The notes beneath the pieces were generated by a model. The model saw only the letters and a program-made list of their open reading frames with translations, searched no databases and was not told the origin of the DNA. Shown here piece after piece: positions 17,765 through 25,716 of a stretch of 46,131 nucleotides of DNA. Location: the NCBI RefSeq assembly GCF_030124325.1, contig NZ_JASKLR010000011.1:165212-211342 (forward strand), read 5' to 3'. The first letter of the stretch is position 1. Each line of letters starts with the position of its first letter. A program made the translations under genes and the position numbers. The DNA comes from Sinorhizobium sp. 8-89. GTDB taxonomy: Bacteria; Pseudomonadota; Alphaproteobacteria; Rhizobiales; Rhizobiaceae.

Positions 17765-18049
17765 ATGTCTGCCTACCTCGTCGTTGACCTAGACATCCAA
17801 GATACGAAGTCGATCGAAGACTATCGGTCTAAGGCACTGCCGCTCGTCGCCAAAGCGGGAGGTCGTCTGATCGCCTTCGATGCCGCACCGCTTGGGCTCG
17901 AAGGCTGGGAGGCTACCAACATGCTCATCATCGAGTTCCCGGACAGGCAAGCGATCCGTCGACTGTTCGCGTCGCCTGAATATGCACCGCTCGCTGCCCA
18001 GCGGCAGGCCGCGGCCAGGTCGAGGATCATTGCAATCGACGGCGTATGA
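17765..18049 (+). CDS. DUF1330 domain protein
   Basis: 94 residues from MSAYLVVDLDIQDTKSIEDY. The dimeric alpha-beta barrel pattern of DUF1330 is clear: a first strand AYLVVDLDIQD, a Y-x3-ALPLVAKAGGRLIAFD block, then EGWEATNMLIIEFPDRQAIR and an SPEYAPLAAQRQAAARSRI end. The family is uncharacterised but related in fold to EthD and antibiotic-biosynthesis monooxygenases. GAAGGAGAAATC lies just before the ATG. Probably in the same operon as the flavin reductase. Confidence 0.85.
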   Translation: MSAYLVVDLDIQDTKSIEDYRSKALPLVAKAGGRLIAFDAAPLGLEGWEATNMLIIEFPDRQAIRRLFASPEYAPLAAQRQAAARSRIIAIDGV

Positions 18050-18076
18050 ATTTCGAGGCTGGCAGGGAGTACGGAC

Positions 18077-18382
18077 ATGGCCGAACTGACCAACGTAGCG
18101 TTCTTCAGGGCAAAGCCCGGTCGATCTGAGGATCTTGGCGCAGCACTTCTGGCGCTTGTTTCGCCATCGCGACAGGAAGCGGGCAGCCTTAGATACGAGA
18201 TCCACCAGTCAATGGAATCGTCTAACGATTGGATGGTGGTGGAAGACTGGCGCTATCCATCGGACTTCGACGAACACATGGCGACTTCGTATGTGCGGGA
18301 TTTTCTGGTGAAGGTGCCTGATCTCTGTGTCACCGACGTCGAGATCAGAGGTTTCCAGCAGCGATCGGCGCCGCATGTATGA
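18077..18382 (+). CDS. Antibiotic-biosynthesis-monooxygenase (quinol monooxygenase YgiN-like) domain protein
   Basis: 101 residues: VAFFRAKPGRSEDLGAALLA, then a S-x-EAGSLRYEIHQSME strand, DWMVVEDWRYPSDFDEHMAT and a DVEIRGF end. This is the ABM ferredoxin-like dimer fold; YgiN-type members oxidise quinols without cofactor. The position after a flavin reductase and SDR, and in a region that also has WrbA and pirin, fits quinone or electrophile handling, but the substrate is unknown. It ends just before a strong bidirectional terminator. Confidence 0.8.
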   Translation: MAELTNVAFFRAKPGRSEDLGAALLALVSPSRQEAGSLRYEIHQSMESSNDWMVVEDWRYPSDFDEHMATSYVRDFLVKVPDLCVTDVEIRGFQQRSAPHV

Positions 18383-18402
18383 CGACCGGATCATAGAAAC
18401 GC

Positions 18403-18436
18403 AAAAAGAGCCCGGGTCAAGGTCCGGGCTCTTTTT
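18403..18436. terminator. Bidirectional rho-independent terminator
   Basis: AAAAAGAGCCCGG (18403-18415), an 8-nt loop, and CCGGGCTCTTTTT (18424-18436). The A-run and T-run make it a terminator in both directions, between the convergent plus-strand SDR operon and the minus-strand DoxX gene. Confidence 0.9.
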
Positions 18437-18453
18437 GTAGCTTATGCGGAGAG

Positions 18454-18888
18454 TTAGCGGCGGGCATCGAGACTGAAGCGACCCGCACCGAATGCCACGA
18501 CCTGCAGGAGGCCACCCGCCATTGCGACGTTCTTGAAGAAGTGGATGAACTGGTTCAGGTCGCTGAGGTTGTTGTGGAATGCCAGCGCCGTGGCAAGGCT
18601 GAACAGGGCAAGGATCAGAGCGACGATACGGGTCTGGAAGCCGAGGATCAGGGCAATGCTGCCCAGGATTTCGATAACGACGGCTGCACCGTAGGACAGC
18701 GGCGGGAAGGGCAGGCCAACCACAGTGATATATCCGATCGTCCCAGCCGGATCCGAAATCTTGCTGATGCCGGAAAGAAGGAAGATTGCAGCGAGCAAGA
18801 TACGGCCGGCGAGAGACGTGACGCCATTGAAGAGTGCCGACTGGGAAAGAGTTTCAACGCGCTGAGCAATTGCATCTGAATAAGACAT
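18454..18888 (-). CDS. DoxX family membrane protein
   Basis: 144 residues with four predicted membrane segments and the DoxX start pattern: LAGRILLAAIFLLSGISKIS, a PLSYGAAVVIEILGSIALIL helix, then RIVALILALFSLATALAFHN and the C-terminal AMAGGLLQVVAFGAGRFSLD. DoxX-like proteins associate with redox enzymes and thiol/oxidative stress systems; the molecular role varies. It is transcribed alone toward the bidirectional terminator. Its upstream region holds a motif shared with the pirin/LysR intergenic region. Confidence 0.85.
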   Translation of the reverse strand: MSYSDAIAQRVETLSQSALFNGVTSLAGRILLAAIFLLSGISKISDPAGTIGYITVVGLPFPPLSYGAAVVIEILGSIALILGFQTRIVALILALFSLATALAFHNNLSDLNQFIHFFKNVAMAGGLLQVVAFGAGRFSLDARR

Positions 18889-18948
18889 CGACGTTCTCCT
18901 TAAGTTGGGACGTCGCCACGGTGGCTTCGTCGTGAGAAGAAATTGCCA

Positions 18949-18984
18949 TTATCCGGGTGAACGAAAAAGCTGGATAATTTCGCC
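18949..18984. promoter_or_regulatory. Possible operator upstream of doxX (TTATCC-N17-GGATAA)
   Basis: TTATCC (18949-18954) and GGATAA (18972-18977) form an inverted pair, and the right arm continues as GGATAATTTCGCC. The core GATAATTTCGC recurs at 24590-24600 in front of the pirin/LysR pair, and GGATAATCTC at 21854-21863 before wrbA. This suggests a shared regulator, perhaps one of the two LysR paralogues. Only three sites are seen and the pattern is loose. Confidence 0.35.
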
Positions 18985-19018
18985 GATAATCGTCGAGAAA
19001 ATCGAATGATGAGGCAAA

Positions 19019-19047
19019 GAAAAACCCGCGCTGTTGAGGGCGCGGGT
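19019..19047 (-). terminator. Rho-independent terminator for the 19069-21782 minus-strand operon
   Basis: Read on the minus strand: ACCCGCGC, an 8-nt loop, GCGCGGGT, then a run of Ts (the A-rich 19019-19024 on the plus strand). It starts about 20 bp after the stop of the SDR at 19069. Confidence 0.75.
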
Positions 19048-19068
19048 CCGACTGGAGTGTCGAAAAAC

Positions 19069-19845
19069 TTATATGACGGAGAGAAGGCCTCCGTCTACAA
19101 GAAGGGCGGTTCCTGACACATAGCTCGACAGGTCCGATCCAAGGAAAGCCACAGCATCTCCGACTTCTGACGGTTTGCCAAGCCGCCGAAGCGGCGTCCT
19201 TTGACGAAAGCCCTCGGAGGCCTGGGCGATACCTGGGCTCGTGCGAAGAAGCTCCGTGTCGATGGTGCCGGGTGCGACTGCATTGACGCGGATACCGTCG
19301 GGTCCAAGAGCGTCGGCCAGTGATTTCGCCATCAGCACCACACCGCCCTTGCTTGTGGAGTAGGCAACGGTGATGCCGGCGCCAGAGATCCCACCCATGC
19401 TCGCCATGAGGACAATGCTGCCCTGCTTGTTCAGTGCCTTCATCTGGCGCGCAGCTGCCTGGGCGCCGAACAATGGACCATCAAGGTTGACCGACATCAG
19501 GCGGCGGTAATCGTCTTCTGGAACCTCCGCACCGTCTGTCTTCAGCGTGATGCCTGCATTTGCCACCATGACATCGACGCCACCGAACTCCTCTGCTGCG
19601 GCAACCAGGGCGTCATTGTCGGCCTTGCGGCTGACGTCTGCTTTCACGAAAACGGATTGCGCTCCCAGTTTCCTGATCTCGGAGGCGGTTGGTTCACCGC
19701 CCTCGCGTGGTGCCTCTACGACGTCAGAGACGATAATTGCTTTGGCGCCGTGTTCGGCAGCCCGGACGGCGATGGCGCGGCCGATACCGCTCGATGCGCC
19801 GGTGACGATGACGACCCTGCCGTCGAGAATATTGCTGTTGCTCAT
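19069..19845 (-). CDS. Short-chain dehydrogenase/reductase (SDR), classical
   Basis: 258 residues: VIVTGASSGIGRAIAVRAAE, VSDVVEAPREGG after strand 2 (Asp suggests NAD), ANAGIT, an LMASMGG catalytic Ser strand and YSTSK, then the classic C-terminal IRVNAVAPGTIDTEL and YVSGTALLVDGG. It is the last gene of a four-gene minus-strand run (WrbA, SDR, SnoaL, SDR) with an 11-bp gap to the SnoaL-like gene. It is distinct from the SDR at 20330, sharing only family motifs. Confidence 0.88.
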   Translation of the reverse strand: MSNSNILDGRVVIVTGASSGIGRAIAVRAAEHGAKAIIVSDVVEAPREGGEPTASEIRKLGAQSVFVKADVSRKADNDALVAAAEEFGGVDVMVANAGITLKTDGAEVPEDDYRRLMSVNLDGPLFGAQAAARQMKALNKQGSIVLMASMGGISGAGITVAYSTSKGGVVLMAKSLADALGPDGIRVNAVAPGTIDTELLRTSPGIAQASEGFRQRTPLRRLGKPSEVGDAVAFLGSDLSSYVSGTALLVDGGLLSVI

Positions 19846-19856
19846 TGTGGTGATCC

Positions 19857-20303
19857 TTAGTGTTCCGGCACTTTGGGAGCCGAGGAAGGCAGGGCGTCGA
19901 GTTGCTGCAGGAGGTAGTAGAGGTTGGCGACACCCCAGTGTTCGACGATCTGGCCGTTGCGAATGCGCATTGCGTCGACGGTTTCAAACTTGATCCGCCG
20001 GCCGGTTGGCTCAACTCCGAGGACCACGCCCCGATGCGTGCCGTGGTAGGTCTTGAAGGTCGTGACGATATCGCCATCGACCGCTTGCCAATGGATTTCG
20101 GCATGGAAATCGGGGAAGGCTTCGCGGAGCGCGTGGTACAGGCGGCGCGCACCTTCCTTGTCTGGTGTTCCGCCCGGCTGAGGCGTGTGGTCAAGAAAGT
20201 CGTCGGCAAAGAGCTCGTCGAACAGTTCAAAGTTGCCCCCGGACTGTACTTCGAGCGTATTGCGCCGGACGATTGATTTCAGTGCGTCATATTGGTCTGA
20301 CAT
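19857..20303 (-). CDS. SnoaL-like/ester-cyclase family protein
   Basis: 148 residues of SnoaL-type NTF2 fold: RNTLEVQSGGNFELFDELFA, DDFLDHTPQPGGTPDKEGAR, FPDFHAEIHWQAVDGDIVTT, a TYHGTHRGVVLGVEPTGRRI strand and a VDAMRIRNGQIVEHWGVANL end. The H-x-Q/E-W and DFHA positions match the ester-cyclase group, which includes polyketide cyclases but is mostly uncharacterised. It lies between two SDR genes; together they may act on a cyclic ketone or lactone, which is inference from context. Confidence 0.82.
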   Translation of the reverse strand: MSDQYDALKSIVRRNTLEVQSGGNFELFDELFADDFLDHTPQPGGTPDKEGARRLYHALREAFPDFHAEIHWQAVDGDIVTTFKTYHGTHRGVVLGVEPTGRRIKFETVDAMRIRNGQIVEHWGVANLYYLLQQLDALPSSAPKVPEH

Positions 20304-20329
20304 GGGATGATCCTTTCCTCGGCTCTGTG

Positions 20330-21103
20330 TCAGAGTTCAAAACCACCGATCGTCATGCCGCCATCGACGGTCAGCATGTGTCCGGTGACATAGGAGGCGG
20401 CGTCAGAGGAAAGCCAGATCGCGGCGGCCGCGATTTCCTCCGGCTTGCCGCCGCGTTTGGCGGGAATGGCGTTTTGGGCAAGTGCTGCAAAACTTGGGTT
20501 CTGCTGGCTGTTTGCCACGACCATTGGCGTTTCAGTCCAGCCTGGGGCAATCGCGTTGACGCGGATGCCATGGGCAGCATTTTCCATCGCGACAACGCGG
20601 GTCAGGCCTTGCACGCCGTGCTTGGAGGCGGCGTAGGCGCTCATGCCTCCAGGACCGGTCAGCGCTGCGACAGAGGCCGTGTTGACGATCGACCCGCCAC
20701 CGCTGCGCTTGATCAGGGGGATCTGGTATTTCATCCCTAGAAACACGCTCTGCAGATTGACGGCGATGACCCGTTGAAAGTCTTCCAGCGGATAGTCTTC
20801 AATCCGCTTCGCAGGACCGGTGATGCCGGCATTGTTGAAGGCGGCATCGAGCCGACCGGATGCAGCGTCAATCTGCTCGACCCATCCCACGACCTGAAGC
20901 TCGCTCGCGACGTCGAGTTCAGTGATGAACGCCTGGCCATCTTCGGCGCGGATGAGGTTGGCGGTCTTGGCGAGCCCGTCGGCATCGCGATCAGCGAGAT
21001 GTACTGTCGCGCCGTCACGAGCGAGCCCGATGGCAATCGCCCGGCCGATCCCCGAGCCCGCACCGGTGACAGCGACGACCTTGTTTGAGAAAAGTGTGGA
21101 CAT
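20330..21103 (-). CDS. Short-chain dehydrogenase/reductase (SDR), glucose-1-dehydrogenase-like
   Basis: 257 residues from MSTLFSNKVVAVTGAGSGIG. The motifs are TGAGSGIG, LADRD (NAD-type Asp), NNAGITG, the NTASVAALTG catalytic-Ser strand, YAASK, and the ending YVTGHMLTVDGGMTIGGF. The start is fixed by the domain, which begins at residue 8; the open frame further upstream overlaps the WrbA gene. It is in the WrbA-SDR-SnoaL-SDR run, 26 bp before the SnoaL-like gene. Confidence 0.88.
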   Translation of the reverse strand: MSTLFSNKVVAVTGAGSGIGRAIAIGLARDGATVHLADRDADGLAKTANLIRAEDGQAFITELDVASELQVVGWVEQIDAASGRLDAAFNNAGITGPAKRIEDYPLEDFQRVIAVNLQSVFLGMKYQIPLIKRSGGGSIVNTASVAALTGPGGMSAYAASKHGVQGLTRVVAMENAAHGIRVNAIAPGWTETPMVVANSQQNPSFAALAQNAIPAKRGGKPEEIAAAAIWLSSDAASYVTGHMLTVDGGMTIGGFEL

Positions 21104-21173
21104 GACTTCTCCTTGCCAGCGATCGCGATCGGCCGGTTTGGTTGGAGCTGAATTTATGAGTGGATTGGGAGCT

Positions 21174-21782
21174 TTAGCTGCGGGCTGCGACGAGCGCTGC
21201 TGCTGTGCGAGCGACGATCTCGCCCTGATGGTAGGCACCAGCGAGTTCGATCTGCGAAGGCTGGCGCGACCCGTCGCCACCAGCAACCGTCGTTGCGCCA
21301 TAAGGAGCGCCACCAACGATCTCTTCCGTGCTCATCTGGCCCTGGTGGCTGTAGGGCAGGCCGACGATCACCATGCCAAAATGCATGAGGTTGGTAATGA
21401 TCGAAAACAAGGTGGTTTCCTGGCCGCCGTGCTGAGTTGCTGTCGAGGTAAAGGCTGCGCCAACCTTGCCGTTGAGGGCACCGCGTGCCCAAAGGCCGCC
21501 GGCCTGATCGAGAAACGCCGCCATCTGGGACGACATACGGCCAAATCGAGTGCCGGTACCGACGATGATCGCATCATAGTCGGCGAGTTCCGCCACGGTC
21601 GCGATGGGTGCGGCCTGGTTGAGCTTGAAGTGGGCCTTGTCGGCGATTTCGAGCGGCACGGTCTCAGGTACCCGCTTGATTGTCACCTCAGCGCCGGTGC
21701 TGCGTGCGCCTTCGGCCACTGCGCCAGCCATGGTTTCGATATGGCCATAAGAGGAATAGTAAAGAACGAGTACTCTGGTCAT
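21174..21782 (-). CDS. wrbA: NAD(P)H:quinone oxidoreductase, WrbA type
   Basis: 202 residues of the flavodoxin-like WrbA family: [20 protein letters not shown] (FMN phosphate loop), [40 protein letters not shown] and PYSHQGQ. WrbA reduces quinones by two electrons with FMN and protects against semiquinone radicals. It is the first gene of a four-gene minus-strand run and has a GGATAATCTC motif upstream. Chromosomal wrbA copies are also common, so this may be an extra copy. Confidence 0.9.
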   Translation of the reverse strand: MTRVLVLYYSSYGHIETMAGAVAEGARSTGAEVTIKRVPETVPLEIADKAHFKLNQAAPIATVAELADYDAIIVGTGTRFGRMSSQMAAFLDQAGGLWARGALNGKVGAAFTSTATQHGGQETTLFSIITNLMHFGMVIVGLPYSHQGQMSTEEIVGGAPYGATTVAGGDGSRQPSQIELAGAYHQGEIVARTAAALVAARS

Positions 21783-22069
21783 ATTTGGTCTCCATCGGTT
21801 AATGAGGAATTCGATGGAGACAACTTCCCGGTTTTCGACATTTCGGGATAGGCGGATAATCTCTTGTGTTACGTTCGATCAGATTGGCATGTTGCCGCCT
21901 GCTACAGCCGTTCGCGACGCACTGAGTTCCAAACAACTACATGGCGACTGCTTCGGGCGTTGAGCGCTCTGATAATGTGCATGGCAATGGTGTGCGGCAG
22001 TTCATCTGCGTGGCCTAGCGGCTCGAGCGCTACTGACGCCGTAACCAGGAAATCCCAACATAGGCTTAG

Positions 22070-22405
22070 TTAGGATGCCTTCAGGAGCGGCGACTGCTCC
22101 ACCATCTCGATCATGTACTGAATGAAGGCTCCATCCCGACGGGGCAGCGGTCCGCTGCCTACATGGATGGCGTAGATCAGTTCCAGATCACCTGGATTGC
22201 AGTCTTCAAGCAGAGGCACGAGCCTTCCGGTGGCGAGATCGGTCGCGACGTGAAAGAGTCCCAGTCGGGAGATACCGGGTCCGGCAAGCGCCACCTGTTT
22301 TATCGTATCGCCATTGTTGACGACCAGGCTTCCGGTGACCGGCTGGGCGACTTCCCGGCCCTGCCACAGGAAGAGCCGGGACGGGCTTTCGCCGTTGCAG
22401 TGTCT
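22070..22405 (-). pseudogene. LysR-family regulator, C-terminal remnant
   Basis: The minus-strand frame reads LFLWQGREVAQPVTGSLVVN, NGDTIKQVALAGPGISRLGL, then FHVATDLATGRLVPLLEDCN and the IHVGSGPLPRR...FIQYM end, which is the last ~110 residues of a LysR effector domain. A stop lies immediately upstream in this frame (22406-22408). The DNA from there to about 22850 gives no recognisable HTH or dimerisation helix. The 5' two thirds are therefore lost or scrambled. The ~590 bp between 22406 and the oxidoreductase at 22993 holds nothing else except a terminator. Confidence 0.7.
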
Positions 22406-22955
22406 TCAGCCAAGGATTGGGAGCGGTGGCGTTCGACCTGGGCGAGGAGAACCAGGCTTACCGCGCCGTTGACCGGATGGAAGGAAAGCGGCAACGGCAT
22501 GCTGTCCGCTGCCAGGATGACCTGGAGGAGGTGAGCAGGGAGCTCAGGTCTGCTCACCAGCACAAGCCTCTCAACCGGGAAAGAAGAGCGCTCCGGCCAC
22601 AAGGCTTACGGCGGGAAACGACAACGCGCCACCAAGCACGGCGTGCAGACCCCATAAGCTGCTGTCGCGGAAGAGCGCCAGGCAGCGCTGAGAAGCTGGC
22701 CCAGGATCCCGACCGACAGAATCTAAGCCGCGCACGTGAACCACGCAGGGGTCCCTCGACCGAGACCTACGAACTTGTCACTGGTTTTCTCCATCACTCA
22801 GACGGCCTTCCTGGCGAGTTACTAATGTGGCCGCGATCCAGTTCTTGAGAGTGGCGGCATAGTTGGAGAGTCCATTCATCGTGACCGTACAGAACAGCCG
22901 ACAGAAGCTGATGGAGGGCCCCATGCCGGTTTCAACCTTGGTTTAATCGTCCGGA

Positions 22956-22985
22956 CGGCTCGCCCGTCTGAGCACGGGCGAGCCG
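22956..22985 (-). terminator. Hairpin terminator downstream of the 22993-23589 gene
   Basis: CGGCTCGCCCGT (22956-22967), loop CTGAGC, and its exact 12-bp complement (22974-22985). It is located just past the stop of the minus-strand F420-type oxidoreductase. The following minus-strand bases are only mildly T-rich (TCCGGACGATT), so termination strength is uncertain. Confidence 0.65.
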
Positions 22986-22992
22986 CATAACG

Positions 22993-23589
22993 TCAGTCTT
23001 TCAGCAGATTTAGCGCGACGAGCGGCCTTCCAAACTGCTGGATAGGACCGGATGCGGCCAGCGTGCCGAGATCGACGGGGGCAAATCCGAGCGCTGCAAT
23101 CAACTCCGAGACCTGCCTATTGGCGTCCGAATGGTCGCCGGACAGGAACAACACGCGACTACCGGCTCCCTTATCCGGATCAGCGGCAAGAACAGCAGCA
23201 GGCAGGGTGTTGAAAGCCTTTACCACCTTTGCCCCAGGCACGAGCTTGGACACGATCTCCGTGGACAGCCGGCCGCCGAGATCACGCGGTTTGAACGCCG
23301 GAAAATCAATGGCGTTCGATGCGTCCACGACGATGCGGCCACCCCAGTCGCTGACCTGCGTGACGATTTCCGGGATGGCGTCGTATGGAACGGCAAGAAT
23401 GACGACATCAGCTTGCAAGGCATCCTTCAACTCCGCTGCTTTGACCGAGCCGCCGAACCGGTCGGTGATAGAGGAAAGCGAGGCGGGACCGCGGCTGTTT
23501 GCGATGACAGTCGGGATCTGAGCGGCATTGAAGCGTTCTGCGAGGGCCGAACCGATAGCGCCGGCGCCGATGATTGCATAAGTAGCCAT
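22993..23589 (-). CDS. NADPH-dependent F420 reductase-like (NADP oxidoreductase) protein
   Basis: 198 residues with an N-terminal Rossmann motif YAIIGAGAIGSALAERFNAA, ANSRGP after strand 2, VVILAVPYDAIPEIV, DASNAIDFP and VVKAFNTLPAAVL, the usual pattern of proteins annotated 'NADP oxidoreductase, coenzyme F420-dependent'. Rhizobia are not known to rely on F420, so the cofactor is probably NADP alone, reducing a small ketone or quinone. It is separated by 36 bp from the upstream pirin gene on the same strand and is likely co-transcribed with it. Confidence 0.8.
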   Translation of the reverse strand: MATYAIIGAGAIGSALAERFNAAQIPTVIANSRGPASLSSITDRFGGSVKAAELKDALQADVVILAVPYDAIPEIVTQVSDWGGRIVVDASNAIDFPAFKPRDLGGRLSTEIVSKLVPGAKVVKAFNTLPAAVLAADPDKGAGSRVLFLSGDHSDANRQVSELIAALGFAPVDLGTLAASGPIQQFGRPLVALNLLKD

Positions 23590-23625
23590 GCGAAAATCTC
23601 CTGTGAGGTGGTTGGATGGGTGAAG

Positions 23626-24522
23626 TCAGCGGAAGTTTTCAGGAAGGGGTATGAATTCGTCGTCGTCGGGCACGCCGGGGAAGCGGCGCTCGCGCCAGAG
23701 ATAGGCCGCATGTCGGATGCGCTCCTGATCGGTTGCGACGAAGTTCCAGCGAATAAATCGCTTCTCGGGAAGCGGCTCGCCGCCGAAGGCGAGAAAACGG
23801 GCGGGCTCGGTCGCCTTAACGACGATTTCCGACCCAGGCTTGAAGACGAGAAGACGATCCTGGCCGAAATTGCCGTCCTGCCCCACGATCTCGAGGGCGC
23901 CGGCGACGACAAAGATCGCCCGCTCGACATGTTCGCCATCGATCCGATACCGGGCACCCGCCTCAAGATGGACCTCGGCGGCGAAGAGATCAGAAAACAC
24001 CGTGGCTGGCGACTGACGACCATGCAAGTTGCCAGCCAACAGCTTCATGCCAATACCTTCGCCGCTAACGGTTGGCAGCGAGCCTGCGTCGAGATGCTGG
24101 AAAAGCGGTGCGGTCTCTTCTGATTTCTTTGGGAGGGCAATCCAGCTCTGCAGCCCGGCCAGCTTCCCGCCAGTCGCACGTTGATGCTCTGGAGTCCGCT
24201 CGGAATGGACGATACCGGCGCCCGCGACCATCACATTGACTTCTCCGGGGCGGATCGATTGCACATAATGCTCGCTGTCGCGGTGCGTGAGTTCGCCCTC
24301 CAACAGATAGGTCAGGGTGGAAAGACCGATATGCGGGTGAGGTCGGGTATCGATACCTTCGCCCTCGCCGAAGCGTACCGGGCCGAAGCTGTCGAGGAAG
24401 ATGAAGGGGCCGACCATCTGCCGCATCGGCGCAGGCAGTGCCCGACGAACCGAGAAGCCGCCGAGATCGCGGCTTGAGGGCAGAATGACCTGCTCGATAT
24501 CGGCTGTCGAGATATGAGACAT
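23626..24522 (-). CDS. Pirin family protein
   Basis: 298 residues, bicupin. Metal-site signature: RPHPHIGLSTLTYLLEGELT (two His) and GAGIVHSERTPE (His, Glu), as in human pirin and YhhW, which has quercetin 2,3-dioxygenase activity. C-terminal cupin: GARYRIDGEHVERAIFVVAG and the end AFGGEPLPEKRFIRWNFVAT. Bacterial pirins respond to or degrade flavonoids and other stressors. It is divergent from a LysR gene (101 bp gap), its probable regulator. Confidence 0.9.
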   Translation of the reverse strand: MSHISTADIEQVILPSSRDLGGFSVRRALPAPMRQMVGPFIFLDSFGPVRFGEGEGIDTRPHPHIGLSTLTYLLEGELTHRDSEHYVQSIRPGEVNVMVAGAGIVHSERTPEHQRATGGKLAGLQSWIALPKKSEETAPLFQHLDAGSLPTVSGEGIGMKLLAGNLHGRQSPATVFSDLFAAEVHLEAGARYRIDGEHVERAIFVVAGALEIVGQDGNFGQDRLLVFKPGSEIVVKATEPARFLAFGGEPLPEKRFIRWNFVATDQERIRHAAYLWRERRFPGVPDDDEFIPLPENFR

Positions 24523-24623
24523 CGCCAGCTCCTTGGCTTGGTGAGTTGGTGATTTGAAGGTAGGAGCACTGGACGTTTCGGAAAACTCAGATAATTTCGC
24601 TCAAAAAGGTCGAGGAATTCGAA

Positions 24624-25538
24624 ATGTCTGACCCAGGGCAGCCCACGCTTGATCAACTGCGCGTCTTCATCGCGGTCGTGGAGACCGGCAGCTTCGCGGC
24701 GGCCGCCCGCAAGCTCAATCGTGCGACCTCCGTCATCAGCTACACGATCGCCAATCTCGAGACCCAGCTCGGAGTGACTCTGTTTGATCGGCTGTCGACG
24801 AAGAAACCGCAACTCACGCTCGAGGGACGGACGGTCCTTGCTGAAGCGCGGAGCGTTTCGCATGGAATCGATAATCTGCGTGCCAAGGTCAAAAGCATGC
24901 TGCGTGGCATAGAACCGGAGGTGCACCTTGCTCTCGATGTCATGTTGCCCGCTTCACGCGTGATGGATGCACTGAAGGCCTTCCGTAAGGAATTCCCGAG
25001 CGTGTCGCTGAGGCTATACGTCGAGGCACTTGGCGCGGTGACGCAAATCGTTCTGAACCGCACGGCTACAGTCGGAATTAGCGGACCACTGGATGTTGAC
25101 GTCTTGGGTCTGGAGCGTATTGGCGTCGGCTTCGTCCAGCTCGTGCCGGTTGCCGCGCCTGACCATCCCCTTGCAGGCGGCTCTCATGCTCCGGGTGCTG
25201 CCCGCAGTCATATCCAGCTCGTGCTCACCGATCGCTCCCCACTCACTCAAGGCCATGAATTCGCAGTGGTCGGCACTCACACATGGCGGCTTGCCGACCT
25301 CGGCGCCAAGCACATGCTTCTCAAGGAAGGGATCGGCTGGGGGAATATGCCCGAGCCGATGGTGCGTGACGATCTGGCAGCTGGCCGGCTCGTTCAACTC
25401 GACCTGCCCGATTGCAAGGGGGGGCCATACCGGCTACAGGCCATCTACCGAACTGATACACCGCCGGGGCCCGCCGGCCACTTTCTGATTGAACATTTTC
25501 AGGCTCAAGACGCGAAGACGCCCATTGCGGCTTGGTAA
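24624..25538 (+). CDS. LysR-family transcriptional regulator (paralogue 1)
   Basis: 304 residues. HTH near the N-terminus (FIAVVETGSFAAAARKLNRA, TSVISYTIANLETQLGVTLF), effector domain after residue 90 (HLALDVMLPASRVMDALKAF...LVLTDRSPLTQG...HMLLKEGIGWGNMPEPMVRD). The LLxEGxGWGxMP block is typical of LysRs next to pirin/quinone genes. Divergent from the pirin-F420 oxidoreductase pair. The next gene encodes a close paralogue in tandem, suggesting duplication. Confidence 0.9.
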   Translation: MSDPGQPTLDQLRVFIAVVETGSFAAAARKLNRATSVISYTIANLETQLGVTLFDRLSTKKPQLTLEGRTVLAEARSVSHGIDNLRAKVKSMLRGIEPEVHLALDVMLPASRVMDALKAFRKEFPSVSLRLYVEALGAVTQIVLNRTATVGISGPLDVDVLGLERIGVGFVQLVPVAAPDHPLAGGSHAPGAARSHIQLVLTDRSPLTQGHEFAVVGTHTWRLADLGAKHMLLKEGIGWGNMPEPMVRDDLAAGRLVQLDLPDCKGGPYRLQAIYRTDTPPGPAGHFLIEHFQAQDAKTPIAAW

Positions 25539-25716
25539 ATTGCGCCTCCACAAAAACGGGGCTGGCTGCTGAAGCTGCGCAGCCAACAGCGGTCCAGTCC
25601 ACGAAGATTCGTGAGCGATGGCTACGCCGGGATCATCTCGCTATTGCAATAGCAGGGTAGAGGAAATCAAATCGGCATCAGGGAGGGTGGAATGCAGTAG
25701 AGAGAATGGGGTTTGC

